From Caprimulgus europaeus (lineage: Eukaryota; Chordata; Aves; Caprimulgiformes; Caprimulgidae): a stretch of 64,000 nt of DNA. Shown in pieces: positions 1 to 12,389 of the stretch. Under the pieces are notes generated by a model. It saw only the letters and a program-made list of their open reading frames with translations, was not told the origin of the DNA and ran no database searches. Where the stretch lies: NCBI GenBank assembly GCA_907165065.1, contig OU015541.1, positions 12,577,001-12,641,000 on the forward strand, read 5' to 3'. The stretch's first letter is position 1; each line of letters begins with the position of its first letter. The translations under genes and the position numbers were made by a program.

Positions 1-2640
1 CAGCTGCTTCACTCAAAAGTGCAACTGTCTGGAGCTCTTCCCATGGAAAGTACTTGTTTTTAAACTACTTTTTCAATATTTTCTCTCAAGCCTTTTTGGT
101 CAAACACTCCCTGGTTTTACTTCCCTGAGCAAGATCAGGTGGCAATCCTCCTGTTCCTGCTTTTCCTAGAGTGCTAATTTTCTGTGTGGAAATAATATGG
201 GTTTCTGCTGTCAGAAAATGGTTGGCAAGCTGAGTTCATGGGCTGCTAATGTGCTGTGGGTTGGCCTCCAAGAGCTGAGCAGGCACCATGAAAGACAGCT
301 CCTTTATTTAAATCCTTATTTAATCCTGACAAATGCTCTTAGGGGCTTCATCCCCAAATTCACTAAGTGTGGGGAAAAGCTTGTGCTATACTTGTTTTTA
401 CACTGGGAAAGGTGTTCAGTCGTGAAAAGCTCAAGAGATGTCCAGGTTGTGGGTGGAGATGCTGTAGAGTTGTTGGGGGTGAGGACTGCTTTGCCCTGTG
501 ACTTGGGAGATTCCTACTTCTCACCACTCACTGCTGGCTGTGGAAGCCTCATGGCCACTGAAAGAGCCAGCAAGAGAGAAATGTTTGCCAAAGGCTGCCA
601 TGAGTGAGCACCAAGATGACAACAGACTTCTCCTGCCTCTGTTGTAGGCAGGGAGTAGAGCACTGTTTCTGCCCAAGCTGAGCCTGGAGAGAAGCAGGGT
701 CACCATCTAACACAAACCTGAACATTTCCAAACTGCAGGTATTCACCTCAAACCTGTCTCTGGGATATCAGCAGAAGTCATGTTGATCCAGTTCTTACTG
801 GGGTTCAGGCTCTGATCTAGAGGAGCAGCTGTGGTCTGGGCCACCAGCAGCAATGTTGTCCTCCATCCCTTCCATAGACCTCATTTGTTTTAGCCATAGC
901 TTTGAAAAGTGTTAGAGCAGCCTTTAAAACAGACAGCAAAAGAAAAACAGTGCAAAAGCAGTTTAAACCATTTCTGTGTAGTTTGTTCTATTTTTAGTTG
1001 CAATTTGATAAATGAATGTAGGTCAAAAAACGGGGGAGAATTTGTGCTTTCTTTTGTACAAAATTCATTTTGGAAAACTGGAGCAGCTCAGGAAAGGACT
1101 AAGAAGCTTCTGAGTAGCTCCTCATTTCTCCCTGAAGAGCAGGCTCCTTGCATGGTGGCACAGGGAAGAGTTAATTTTTATTTTGTTGGAACACTTACAT
1201 AAAATATTACCTAAACCACAGGTTTGCACCTCATGGAGACTATGCAGTGGTGCAAAGGCCACTTTCTCAAGTGCCTGTGCTCATTTTTCAGAGGAGAGGA
1301 GGGCTGGTGCAGGTCTGCATGGTGCCCATGGTGAGCAGCCCTGCTCAGCCACCATCAGACCCCAAAAAGTGGTCCCAGCTAATGCATGAACCAGAACAGC
1401 ACCCCTGAAGAGGGAGCTGAGGTGAGGAAGTGGTGTGTGATCTGATAGCCATGCTCTGACACAGTGCTGGGTTACCTGCTGCAGAGCAGATTCCAGTAGG
1501 ACAAAGCACTGGGGGTTGGTTTTGTTAACAGCTCCACGTACCCCAGTAAAGTGCCTAATGGGACAGCTGGGTTTTTGGGGCCTGGGAGGAGGGGAGAGCA
1601 GGGACTTCAAATTTTTTTAAAACTTTCTTTTAGATAAGCAGTTTGTTCATGACAAAAATGAGAGCTGTCCTCAGTTTTCATATCCTCTTTTCCATTTTCT
1701 TCCACTGAACATAGGTGCTGAATGTCCCAGGAGGTTCTGCTCCATAGCCTGGGCCAGAAGGGAGCACTGCCAATGTTTTTGGGAGCAAACCTCTCTGCCA
1801 CAGGGAGCTGGAGAAACCTCTCCTTGAGCCATCTCTTCCAGGTGGTCAAGGGATTAGTTTGTATCAGCAATAGCTTAATTTGTGGAGTTAAAAAAAAAAG
1901 AAACTTAATTGTGGACCTTCTGCAAGCAGCCAGCTCTCTCCTCTCCAACATGAGGACGTACCTTCCAGTAAAGTAGGGTGGAGAAATTGGGCAGGACTCA
2001 GTCCTCTGACACAGGGGTGAGATGCTGCTAGATGGAGCTTGGTTAGTCCAACCTGCTTCTGCTAAACTGTTAATAAACTGGTTTATGCCTGTGATGAGAC
2101 ATTGTGTTGTGTATCCATCATGACAGAGATGTCTATTTGTGTGTTCCTGGCTCTTGTGCAGAGATCAAGGGCTGACATTGCTCCTGGACAAGTTGACCCC
2201 CTGAGCTGCAGGGCTGGTCTTGGGTGCAGAGCCAGGCTGGGAGGGTTCCTCAATCTGAGGGTTATTCAATGGTTAAGGAAGAACAACAGACTTCCCAGAA
2301 TGCACAAGTGTTATGATCCTTATTATAGCTTCTGTAGAAGTTATAATTTAACCTGCCCCAAACCCCCTGCCCCAAACCTCCCCAGAATGGAACTAGACTT
2401 GATATCTTTTTTTCCCAGCATATTATCTACTTTTCTGACACATTCCAACATTACTCCATAACTTGGAGGGCATGGCAGATGTTGGCTGTTTGCTGGAGAG
2501 TGAATTACTCCACAGAGTTAAATGAGAGATGTCCTTGGGGGCAGAGGTGTACTGAAGTCTCATCTTAGGGCTTAGAGGGAGGGCTGTTAGGAGAAGGGCT
2601 GAACTTTATAACAGAGTTAAGATGACTGCTGAAGATGTGG
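1..2640. other. Non-coding stretch, no gene recognised
   Basis: No protein family, exon with plausible splice borders, RNA gene or named repeat was recognised on either strand. The open frames here are at most about 136 codons, have no recognisable motif and overlap one another in several frames, as expected by chance. CpG is rare and TG/CA common, which fits methylated vertebrate intronic or intergenic DNA. Confidence 0.6.
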
Positions 2641-2685
2641 AAAACAAAACAAAACCCAAACCAAACAAAAAAACCCCAAAACACC
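2641..2685. repeat. A/C-only low-complexity tract
   Basis: About 45 bases made almost wholly of A and C, with AAAAC, AAACCC and CCAAAC strings. Similar tracts on the same strand occur at 12.9, 17.7 and 24.3 kb. It may be a degenerate poly-A tail or simple-sequence expansion. No adjacent retroposon body was recognised. Confidence 0.7.
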
Positions 2686-2699
2686 TGGTTGGTGAGGGG

Positions 2700-5600
2700 C
2701 GGAGATGCACTGCTGTGATGATGCAGGAGGTGCAAAGGGTCACTGTGGGGACATGGATGCCTGTTCCCACACCATGGGAGAGGCTGTTGGGGGTGGTTGT
2801 GGCCTTTTCCCATGTGGCTGGATGATCCATCTGTGCATGCAGTGACCTGGTTCTGGATTGCAAGGAGTCATGTTTGCACAGCCCAAGAGAAAGCCAGCCC
2901 TTCCGTGCTGCTCCCCAGCTTTGAGTACTCACCCTTGTCCCCCACCCAGAGGGTTGTTTTCCCTTGCAAGGGCTGTCATGCTAAGAGTGTGAGTCTGATA
3001 TATGGCTGAGGGATACTCCCATTGACTAATGAGGTTCAGGGTGAACTTCTTGCTTTCTAAACTCCTCAGAGCCAAGTGTAGGTGCAGCTGGATCCCACCT
3101 TAGTCCCAGATCTGATCAAAGGTTTATGTCTAAAGAACTATATGGGTAGCCACTTACCAGAGTCAATGTTTGCCTGCCAGAGCCCTCTCAAGGACTTTCA
3201 CTGAGACAGTTTCACAAAGATGAAAAAAAAGAGGGTTTATAAAGGCAACGGATATAACAAATTCAGAACTGCCAGTGATAAATACACTTATTGTGAAAAT
3301 CTGTCTTGAGTTAATAGTTCAGTGTTTTTAGTCAACAATATTTTCCTGGGTGACATCTGATGTAGTTAGAGGTATAAGTCTTACCAAAGAGGTGTTCCTG
3401 CCTGGGGAGGAGAGAGGTCCATGCCTGTTCATGGTAGTTGTTATTCTCATCCTCAAAATGGGGAATCCTGAATGCTGGATTTATACTCCTGGTGAGGTGA
3501 GACTAAACTGTCACCTGCTGATTGACTCTTAAGGCTCTTTGTGGTGTTGATCAAAGCAGAGCGGGGGAAGGTGCTTGGTACAGAGGTGTGGTGGTCTTTC
3601 TGGCTTTACCAAAGCAGCACTGGGCTGTGAGGCCTTTGTCTCACCCCAGACATCACTCAGTTGATGTGAGCATCAGACCATAAACCTTCACACTGGTCCT
3701 GTCTTGTGTAAGATAAGCAAGTCGCTCAGCTCTTGTTATTGTTCAGGTCTGGTGCTTATTGGTACAAGATAAATGTGGTGCTCAACTGGTGCTCTTGCTC
3801 AAGTCAGACCTCACAAATTCCTGCTGACTTATGATGACTCAGTATTTGGCACCAGTGAGCCTGATTCTCCACAAGGATGACAGTGGTTATATGTCTGCAT
3901 TTGAAAAACTGCTCTCTAATGTGTCTTTCCAGTGTTTTCTATACTCACATGGTGTCAAAAGCCACTTTTGATTACTGGGTTTTGTTAGCCACTGGTGGCC
4001 AGCAAGTGGTCTATAAAGAGCTCAGTTATGCTGCTAACGATTGCACGTGCTTGACTTGTGGCAGAAAAAAGTGGCATGACTTTTTTTTTTTAAACTCTGC
4101 TAAAGCAAGATTAATGGGAAATCAATGTGTGTGCTGTAAATTCTGAGTAGTTAATACACACAATATTTTAAAAATGCAGGAAAGCAGGGTAAAAAGGCAG
4201 TAATTGATGGATTGCCTTTCATTTTTGTAGAGAGAATAACTGTGTCTAACTGAGATGAGGCACTTGGCAAGCTGACATCATGTTCTGCAACTCTTCCATG
4301 GAGCTGTGACAATCCCTGTTTCCAGTGTACCTGGAGAACTGCATGGTAGAACAGTGCTGAACGCCTGTGATCAGGTCTCAGAGGGATGTTGTGCAGGAGG
4401 AGCAGCTGGGAAGGCTGCAGATGGGAATTGCCAAATGCTGCCTTGTGTTTTGTTGGATGTGGACACTTTCTCGTGTGCCTCGTGCTCCTTCCCATCAGCA
4501 CCAGTGTCTTCTAGGCAGTAGGTCTCACTTCTCTTAATGGGGAGGAAATTGTGCTGCTCTGGGCATTGTTTTTTGTGATGAATGCCTGGTAAGAAATGGT
4601 TCAGTAGCTGCTAACTGCCTTCCCAACTCATTAAATCTCATGGGAGAGAATGCTCCTTACTTTGTTAAATGCAGCCTACTGAGGAGTGACTGCCTGTCAG
4701 AGCAAGGCTTGGCAAACACCTACCATGGGGTAGCAAACAAGATGGGTCCCTTGTGTCCACTTTCCTACAGAGAGAGGGAGCAGCTCTGACCTTAGTGCCT
4801 TGTACTCTGAGGAATCAGTGACTGGACAAGGTGCAGAAAATAGAAATGACATGAGGTTTTTTTGTCTGTGGCCACAGGACCAGAGAGGCAGGGACAAAAG
4901 CAAAGGCTCCCCATTTGCAGCCCTACCTGCTCAGTAGGAAGATCAGGTAGAGGAAGACCCATCAAGTCAGGAGCTGTCCTGAGATGGACAGCAGAGCTCC
5001 CTTCAGGGATGGTGTGTTATCATCCTGGGCTGCTGCACACTTGGACACCCTGCAGAGGTAAGTGGCTGTTTGAGGGACTCCTACTTTGACTTTTTTACAG
5101 CTGTCCTAGTGACAAGGTAGTGTTTTCTAGAGCAGAAAGCCTTTGAGTCTGCTATGACACAAGTGCATCACACCAGCCTAGCCCAGGGAATCAAGGGCAC
5201 AGGTGCAGGTTTGCTAAGCAATGAATATTTAAATTTGAGGACTAAGTTTCCCTGGAGGTCCAATTTAGACTCCAAGAATTAGTGTACAAAATATAATGTT
5301 CCATGATGGGTGGAGATTAGTTATGACAGCCTGCAGAACAAGGAGGCCTGTCAAGGAAAGATGTAGTCCTTAATTTTCACTACTTAAATGGGTTGCTAGA
5401 CCTTTTGGGCAATAGTCTCAATAGCTCAAGACATCTCTCAAAAGGCAGTGCTGTGTCCTGCTGATTGTTTCAGAGATGGTTTATTGGATGAATTATTGAC
5501 AAGGAACTTCTCCATAGGAAGAGGAGGGTTGGCTGATGGCAATATAAAGGTGAGATCCCTCCATGCCATGGGACTGGCTCTGAGAGCTGCTTGGACCCAT

Positions 5601-8600
5601 TAAAATATCCAGTGCATTGAGCACTTGTAAGCAACTGATGGCAATTGTGGATGCTCAGAAGACTTCTTAAAGGCACAAATGGCAGGTCAGGGCCTGGTTC
5701 AGATTGCTGTGCAGGAGCCAGGATCCTAGGAGACTCCATAGGTGTGGGAGGAGCTTTTTATGAACTGAGTAGCCCATCCTGGTTGTCTGACTGTACTCTC
5801 CAATTCAGGTGCTGGTTTTCATCTTTATCCCCTGCAGGCACCAGGTTGGGGACAGATGTTGCAGTGCTGGCTTCCACCCGTGTAGCAGGAGCGTGGGACA
5901 AAGCCTAGCTGAAAATTGGACCCCAAGGAGCCACTTCTAGAAAAAAATCAGGATATTCTGAAATTCTCAGGCATGAGAGCAAGCACTGTGCAGACACAAA
6001 GCCACTCCTGGGAAGGCTGGTCTTCTCACTTCAGATTGATTACTCTGCCTCAACGTGTGTTATTAAACATAAATACAAGGATACAAGGGAATAAACTGTA
6101 GTATAAAAAAAAACACCAAAGACTTATGCTTGAGCTTTTCCATCCAGCTTCTGTATTTGTTTTACTGCTTACTTAAGGGGCTCAATTATGTCTTGGAAGA
6201 GGTGGGAGGCAGAGGGTTGGGAAGAAACCTGTCACCTAAATGAAAAGGCACAGTGCTGTGGTGAGGTGGAATGCCTCCTTCCTGGCTGCTGGTGGAGAGG
6301 GACAGGGTGGTTTTGGGTGGAAGTAATTGAGCACTGCTCTTTCAGCAGTAGCCCTCTTAATGTGTGTGTGGCAGATGAAAGTCTAGATCTGAGGATGGGT
6401 GGGATATGAATGCTCTTGTTCCTTGGATGCTCTGCTCTTTCAAAAAAACCTTGACCTCCTGCCTGCCTACCCCCATGAAACCTTAAAGAAAAAAAAAAGC
6501 AGTTGCTAGTGGAAAATAAATAAGACTTTTGGGGAAGGTTGTTTTTTTTTAAGTAAAAAAGTTGAATTTTAATTCAATTCAGTAGACAACAGGATCTGAC
6601 TTACGGTTACCTCCTGGATTTAGTATGTTCCTTGCTGCCTTAAAAGTGTTCTCAGTCCTCCCAGTAGCTTGCAGAAGAAGGCAATGTCTTCTTTTTCCAT
6701 CACAAAATAATCCCACGCAGGGATCAGAAATGCCCCTGCAGTGTCTCAGTCCCTGGGGTGTCTGTGTGGGGTGCCAGCAGGAAGGGCTGGGTGGGTCACT
6801 TGGGTAGCAGTGGCTGCTTGTGACAAGTGGGTTTAGGATGAAGAAGGCAAGTGGTGGGGCTTGGGGAGGTGTTTGCTGCTGCTGTGATCCTGGCTGCTCT
6901 CCTGGTGCCTCAATTAAGCATTTTGCCAGAAGAGTGACATTTCCTAGAGGTGGAGCTGCAGTGGCTCGGGGTGTCCTGGTTGGTCTGTCAGCCCCAGTGC
7001 ACAGTGGGGATCCTGGATGTCTGATGCTGATGGGTGCTTTGTTTTGGGGAAGGCAGCTGGGGATTTTCCTGATGTGCTGGATGATTCCTCTGTTTTCTCT
7101 CTTTCCCTTCCTCTGCCCCAAGAGCCACTTGTGCTGCTCTGGCCAAGCAGTGCCTGCATCCCCAAATATAAACTGGGGTTTGGACCCGTTCCCTGGCTCA
7201 GGGCACAGCCATTGCCAAGGACTTGGGATTTGAAGTCTTGCTGGTGGCACAGCTTTGCTAGGCTGAAAACATAAACAGGGTGAGTAATGCAGTCAGCCTA
7301 ACTGATAACATTCACAGAAAACAAAGAAGTGGGCAAGCTAAGAAACTTTTTGTTCCTCTTAGCCCTAGCAGCTACGTTTTGTTCCATATCCTCCAGATTT
7401 CCACCTCTTTCATCCAGCAGTAATTTTCCTGGGGTTATAAAGGTGGTTGTTCTTACTCTATACAAATACACTTCTGTCCTTCAAACTTTCACTTTAAAAA
7501 AATATATTTAATGGAAAAAGCACACTGAGTAATTTATTGCAGCTGTTTCTGTCCTGTCACCGGGGAGATACTGAATGAACAAGTCTGGCATTGCAAGAAG
7601 GTGGGAAGGCTGGGGGGAATTGAAATGGGAGATGGAAAAGAATGGGCAGAGGGAGGACAAGCCCCCTCCATGTGTGTATAGACACAGATCTGTGTCCATA
7701 ACATGTCTGTGTGCATATAGTTACATGCACATATATGTATATAAATACAGATCTATATTCATGACAAACCAGATTAGAGAGAATTTATTTATTATTGCTG
7801 TTGCTGGCAGGAACTTTTTCTTCCTTTGTCTGAATAGCAAGGAAGAAAAAAAAAAATCTATATTATTGTTTCATGCCATGTTGTACAAGATGCCAGCACA
7901 CAGGTTAATGAAAAAAGTGCATGAATTTGGATAGATATATAAAGGTCCCTCGGGTGTTCAGTCATAAATCTTTGTAGCTGGAAGGCAGAGCAGACATAAA
8001 TAGGCCTGATACAACCAACTGTTTTACATACAAATGAATGCTTGCCTTTTATTTAGCTGACAATATTATTATTTTGAATCCAAGGAGAATATTAAATGAA
8101 TTCTGTTATGCTGTCTCCATTAGGAGTGATCCTTGATCTCTGAATTGACTGTAGTGCTGGCTTTGTGCTCCACGCAGGGTTGTATAAAGTGAGGGGGTGT
8201 ATGCACATATATGCATTATTTTGTGTAATGGGACAAGTGTCACTGAAATGCACTCAGTTCTTTACAGAAATGTGCATTCCTCATAAAGCTCCACTGGGAG
8301 GTAGGAAAAAAGGAAATAAATTGGCTTATGATGGCCCCATACTCGTAATTAAGGGTTCTATACAATGGACTTCTACTGAACCAAAAGCAGCAGAAAGCTT
8401 ATTCCTTTTTAAATATAAATTATATATTTATATATTCTTTCTCATTCTAAGCAATATGGTGCTGGTGCATGTTGCCAAGCTGGCAGCACTGGGATCCATG
8501 TTTGCTTTCACCTGTGGGATATGCACAGGTAACAAATGCCTTCCCCTTCCCCTGCCTGGCAGCAGGAGGGGATGTACAATGGTGCATTGACCCCCAAACT

Positions 8601-10390
8601 CCCCTCTGGTGCTCTCTCCACTGCAAATGGACATAGAGCTACCACTTTACTGAGCCCACCAACAAGGTTTTCCCTGAAAATACCACTCAGTTCATCGTAA
8701 TTACTGGGCAGTATCAAAACCACGGGTATTTGTTATTTCCAGTTGTCCATTGACTGCAAACTTAGCAAAAAAGGATTTGTATTTTACTGCACAGTAAAGG
8801 GTCGTATCTGGAGTGAACGTGCAAAGGGTGAGCAGAGAGATGGGGCTTTTTGAGTGGAACTAGTTTTATAAAGAATAGCACTTAGCAAGAAAAGAGGAAA
8901 AGAGTAGGCTCATTGGCTTTATGCATCTTGTCCTTTAAACCATTTGTGTGTCTTTGCATAAGCAATATTAAAATGACTTTAAACCCTCTTGAGGGTTTTC
9001 TGGGAGTTCACTGACCACTGCTATTAGTATTTTCTAATTGCAGGGCACAGCATCTCTATTTTTTTTCTGGGAGTTAGGGTTGATCATTGCTGAATTCATT
9101 CTCTTGCTGATGAGAGGTCTCAGCACAGCTTGGCTTTTTGGAAGATATTTAGTAGGGTCTGTAATTTTAAGATCATTTCTGAATGCTTGAATATGTGACT
9201 TCCTCACTGGTTTTGTGTCTCCATGCTCACAAAATCTGTGGTAGATAGTGGAGTGTAATTATCTACACTTCACAGTGTATGAGGACAAAGAAAAATTAAA
9301 TTATTTGGTGGAGGTTGTACAATCTGTAGCAAACTAAATGGCTGGTCTCGGTTCCCCCACAGCCACAACATAGCTCCAACACATGGGCCACCCTCCACCT
9401 ATAGCATTTTGTGCATTTTTATATTATTTTCACTATCTTTGGGTAGAGCAGATGGTTCCACAGTACCAAAAGGTGCCTCTGTGAGGGTTTAAGCAGTCTG
9501 ATGGAAAATTTAAACTTAAGAATACTGTGGGTGTGTGAATTGTGTGCTGAGGGTACTGCCATAGGGAAGGGACCTTGGTCACCCTTCCAAGTTATTCCTT
9601 TGTTGCTGAGTAAAATAGAAAAACAGGCTGGGATGCCTGAGACACCTCAAATCCTTTCTTTTTGCCCCATCTCACTCACTTTTGGCTGCTGTGATGTGCT
9701 GACTTCACCACTGGCCCCACTGATGTGCAGCTCTCCTCGCTGAGCTGGTGCTCAAAGGCAGATGAGTTATGCAGGAGATGCTCTCCATGGTGAGTTTGTA
9801 TTTTTTTAGCACTGCCAGACACACCATCCTGCTTTCCATTCCCTGGGCTTAGTTCCAGGCTATTTCTTGTCTCTTCAGGTGCAGAAAGCAAAATCCAGCT
9901 TAGTTTGCTACAGGTCTTTGGGGTCATCTTTGCTCTTGGCTCACCTAAGCCATAGAAATAATGTAGCTATTGAAATCTAGATGAAGGGGAAGTTTAATTT
10001 TAAAACAAAGCCTTCAAAGAGTCAGAACCAGCCAGCTCTGACTGAATTGTACTTAAAAAAAAAAATTAAAAATTAGCATTTAAAAGCAAATCTCTCTGAT
10101 TCTAAATTAATCTGGAAAATTGAAATAAAAAAATAATTATGGAGCACTGCATTATTCTTATTGTGTCAGAATTGAGAAGCTGAAGCCCAAAAGTGGAGTG
10201 TGCTGAATCTAGAAATCCTGATACTTTTACATTTCTATCTGAGTTCTTGCTCCATTCTCAGACAGAGCTGACCCAGCCATGGGGGCAAGTGGGGACCTTG
10301 GCCACCCTGTCCCCAAGTGAGCAGCTGAGCGGGTGCATTGCTGGGCTGGGTGCACTGCTCGTGAACTGGGGGGGCTTTGTTTGGTTATTT
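2700..10390. other. Non-coding stretch, no gene recognised
   Basis: About 7.7 kb of ordinary-looking non-coding DNA. The longest open frame, 223 codons on the minus strand at 6579-7250, has no recognisable domain; its composition (rich in P, S, G and C) is that of a translated non-coding strand. An alternating purine-pyrimidine patch with CATATATG-like strings lies near 7690-7765. No LINE, LTR or DNA transposon could be named, though old unrecognised repeats may be present. Confidence 0.55.
7690..7765. repeat. Alternating TG/TA-rich simple sequence
   Basis: A short stretch dominated by GTGTGCATATAG, CACATATATG and TATATAAATA strings, forming an imperfect alternating pyrimidine-purine patch. 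It is not a clean microsatellite. It may be a decayed dinucleotide repeat. Confidence 0.45.
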
Positions 10391-10397
10391 CCCAGGG

Positions 10398-10804
10398 ATG
10401 CAGGAGGAGGGGGGTGGTGGTGCAGGAGGAGGAGGGGGGTGGTGGTGCAGGAGGAGGGGGGGGGTGGTGGTGCAGGAGGAGGGGGGGGTGGTGGTGCAGG
10501 AGGAGGGGGGGGGGGTGGTGGTGCAGGAGGAGGGGGGGGGGGTGGTGGTGCAGGAGGAGGGGGGGGGTGGTGGTGCAGGAGGAGGGGGGGGGGTGGTGGT
10601 GCAGGAGGAGGAGGGGGGTGGTGGTGCAGGAGGAGGAGGGGGGTGGTGGTGCAGGAGGAGGAGGGGGGTGGTGGTGCAGGAGGAGGAGGGGGGTGGTGGT
10701 GCAGGAGGAGGAGGGGGGTGGTGGTGCAGGAGGAGGAGGGGGGTGGTGGTGCAGGAGGAGGAGGGGGGTGGTGGTGCAGGAGGAGGAGGGGGGTGGTGGT
10801 GCAG
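10398..10804. repeat. G-rich 25-bp minisatellite, about 16 units
   Basis: A tandem array whose unit on the plus strand reads GTGGTGGTGCA, then GGAGGAGGA, then a run of G. The GCAGG landmark falls at 10400, 10422, 10447, 10472, 10496, 10523, 10550, 10574 and 10601, giving spacings of 22-27 bases. It then falls at 10626, 10651, 10676, 10701, 10726, 10751, 10776 and 10801, at exactly 25 bases each. The left half varies mainly in G-tract length and in having two or three GGA triplets; the right half is uniform. The plus strand is almost free of C, A and T, with repeated runs of four or more G, so G-quadruplex formation is likely. All six frames are open because the unit holds no stop triplet, and 25 is not a multiple of three, so the long frames here are artefacts of composition. 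Confidence 0.97.
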
Positions 10805-11461
10805 CGTGGGCTCTGCCTCGGAGCGTAGGGAGGTGCCATCTGCCAGCGTGGCTCTGAACAAGCCATGAGACTCCAGACCGCTGGTGTTGAGGGTGGCTTC
10901 CCTGCTCAGATTGGCTTTGCACCGCTGTGAGGGGCTATGGGATGGTGACAAAAGAGCTGGCAGGAGAAGAGGGCAGGGGGAAAAGGCTTCTGACAAATAT
11001 ATGTGTCACTGAACTACAAATGCAATAAGAAGCACTAACACATGCCCTTTGCTTCTGTTGCTGGATCCTCTTACTGTGCCGTGGTGAGATTTACTGCAAA
11101 GCCAAAGTTTCCTTTGAGTAATGGTATTTAAAAGGAGTTGGATCAGCGTGGGGGTGGTGGGTGTCTGGCCCCACAGACAGAGCCAGGCTGAGCAGTGCTG
11201 ATCTGCTCCAGGGCCAGTGGCTGCTGCCCTACAGCAAAGCTCAGTCTGGGCACTCGTGGCAGTGTACAGCAGATAAATGCCTCAGAAATTATTTTTGGAG
11301 TGAATTATAATTAAAAATAACTGCAGAACAGAGAGCAAGCACAAATACAGAGAAAAGATACAGATGTATTTGAAAGGCTTTTTTTTTTTTTCCCCTATTT
11401 TCAAATACAGCTGAACTGGAAATGCTGGGGCAGCTGGGGGGGTTGGCTGCTTTTCCTCCCC
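10805..11461. other. Non-coding flank of the minisatellite
   Basis: The first 120 bases are relatively GC-rich and keep several CpGs (for example GCGTGG, CGGAGCG and ACCGCTG). The sequence then returns to ordinary AT-rich non-coding DNA with a T-run near 11381-11391. No gene or named repeat was seen. Confidence 0.5.
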
Positions 11462-12098
11462 ACAATGTGCCATGTGGTGAACTGCAACTTAACTTATTCC
11501 TCTTTTATTTGCATTGAATGCACTATGGCTGAATAGAGATGCAAGTCTGTGTAATGAACACAACTGCAATCTGTTTATACAGCAAATAGTAGCATTTTTC
11601 TTGTATAATTCCCTGCTAGTTGGTGAAGGCAGAGAGATGATGAGCTGCCACCACCTGATAGGCCTCATGGATGGGAGGATGTCCTCCTGCATGGGTAGTG
11701 AAGCTCTCTAGAGCAGTCATGTTAAGTATATCTTTGATGTCCAGCTTCCACTTCCATCATTATCAACCCAAAAAATGTTTCCCAGCCTCGGTGAGACCTG
11801 GTGTGGGTAGCAGCAAAGGCCAGAAGTGCCTCAGGCTGTCCAAATTTTCACCTTATTGTTAAAAGTAGCTGAGGACCACTGGCTTGGAGTCACTTGCTAT
11901 GGGTGCTCCAACAACATGGTGGCAGAGATCTGTCCTTATCTCAGACCTTCTTCCAGATCTGCTGCACCCTGGACCATCACACTTCTGGGAGTTACTCTGC
12001 TAGCTTCTCAGGATCTTGTGTCTTAAACTCATATTTCTCTGCTGCTGGAAACGTTGCAAACCAGCTTTGTTCAGCACGTTGTAAAGGGCTAGTGCTAA
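11462..12098. repeat. Left copy of an old local duplication
   Basis: Two blocks in this copy have clear homologues in the same order and orientation about 1 kb to the right. Block 1 (11462-11628) matches 12390-12559. By eye it has about 14 differences in 150 bases, plus a small indel near AAATAGTAGC. Block 2 (11915-12098) matches 13024-13209, sharing strings such as TTACTCTGCTAGCTTCTCAG and TTGTTCAGCA. The 290 bases between the blocks show no alignment I can see with the other copy. It could instead be two copies of an unnamed repeat family, but conserved order and orientation favour duplication of one segment. Confidence 0.8.
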
Positions 12099-12389
12099 TA
12101 GCTGATATTCTGTGTTCCTTGTATAATGTCAGCCATAAATAAGAAAAAAGAAAAATCGAACCAAAACCCACAGCCCAGTGGATAACGGCGGCTCTGTGGC
12201 ATGTTTGCTAACGTGGGAAGTAATTATACACATGACTGCTGTTCACAGCTCCAAAAACAAAGGGAAACAAGGAAAAGCCCTGCGAGCTGTGCAGAAGCAG
12301 TGAGCAATTTGCACTGAGGGCTGTTAGGGAGCTTTGGCTCCTTTCCTGGGAAATGCTTCTGCGAGCCCCTAATCACCGCGAGCTCCTCC

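Noticed and set aside
6579-7250. 223-codon minus-strand open frame.
   Set aside because: No recognisable domain. Opposing plus-strand frames are also open, and the composition is that of random non-coding sequence.
10193-10996. Six overlapping long open frames (163-231 codons) of G/V/W/C/R or P/H/T/L repeats.
   Set aside because: They are translations of the 25-bp minisatellite, which has no stop triplet in any frame. The repeat period is not a multiple of three and no flanking coding sequence exists.
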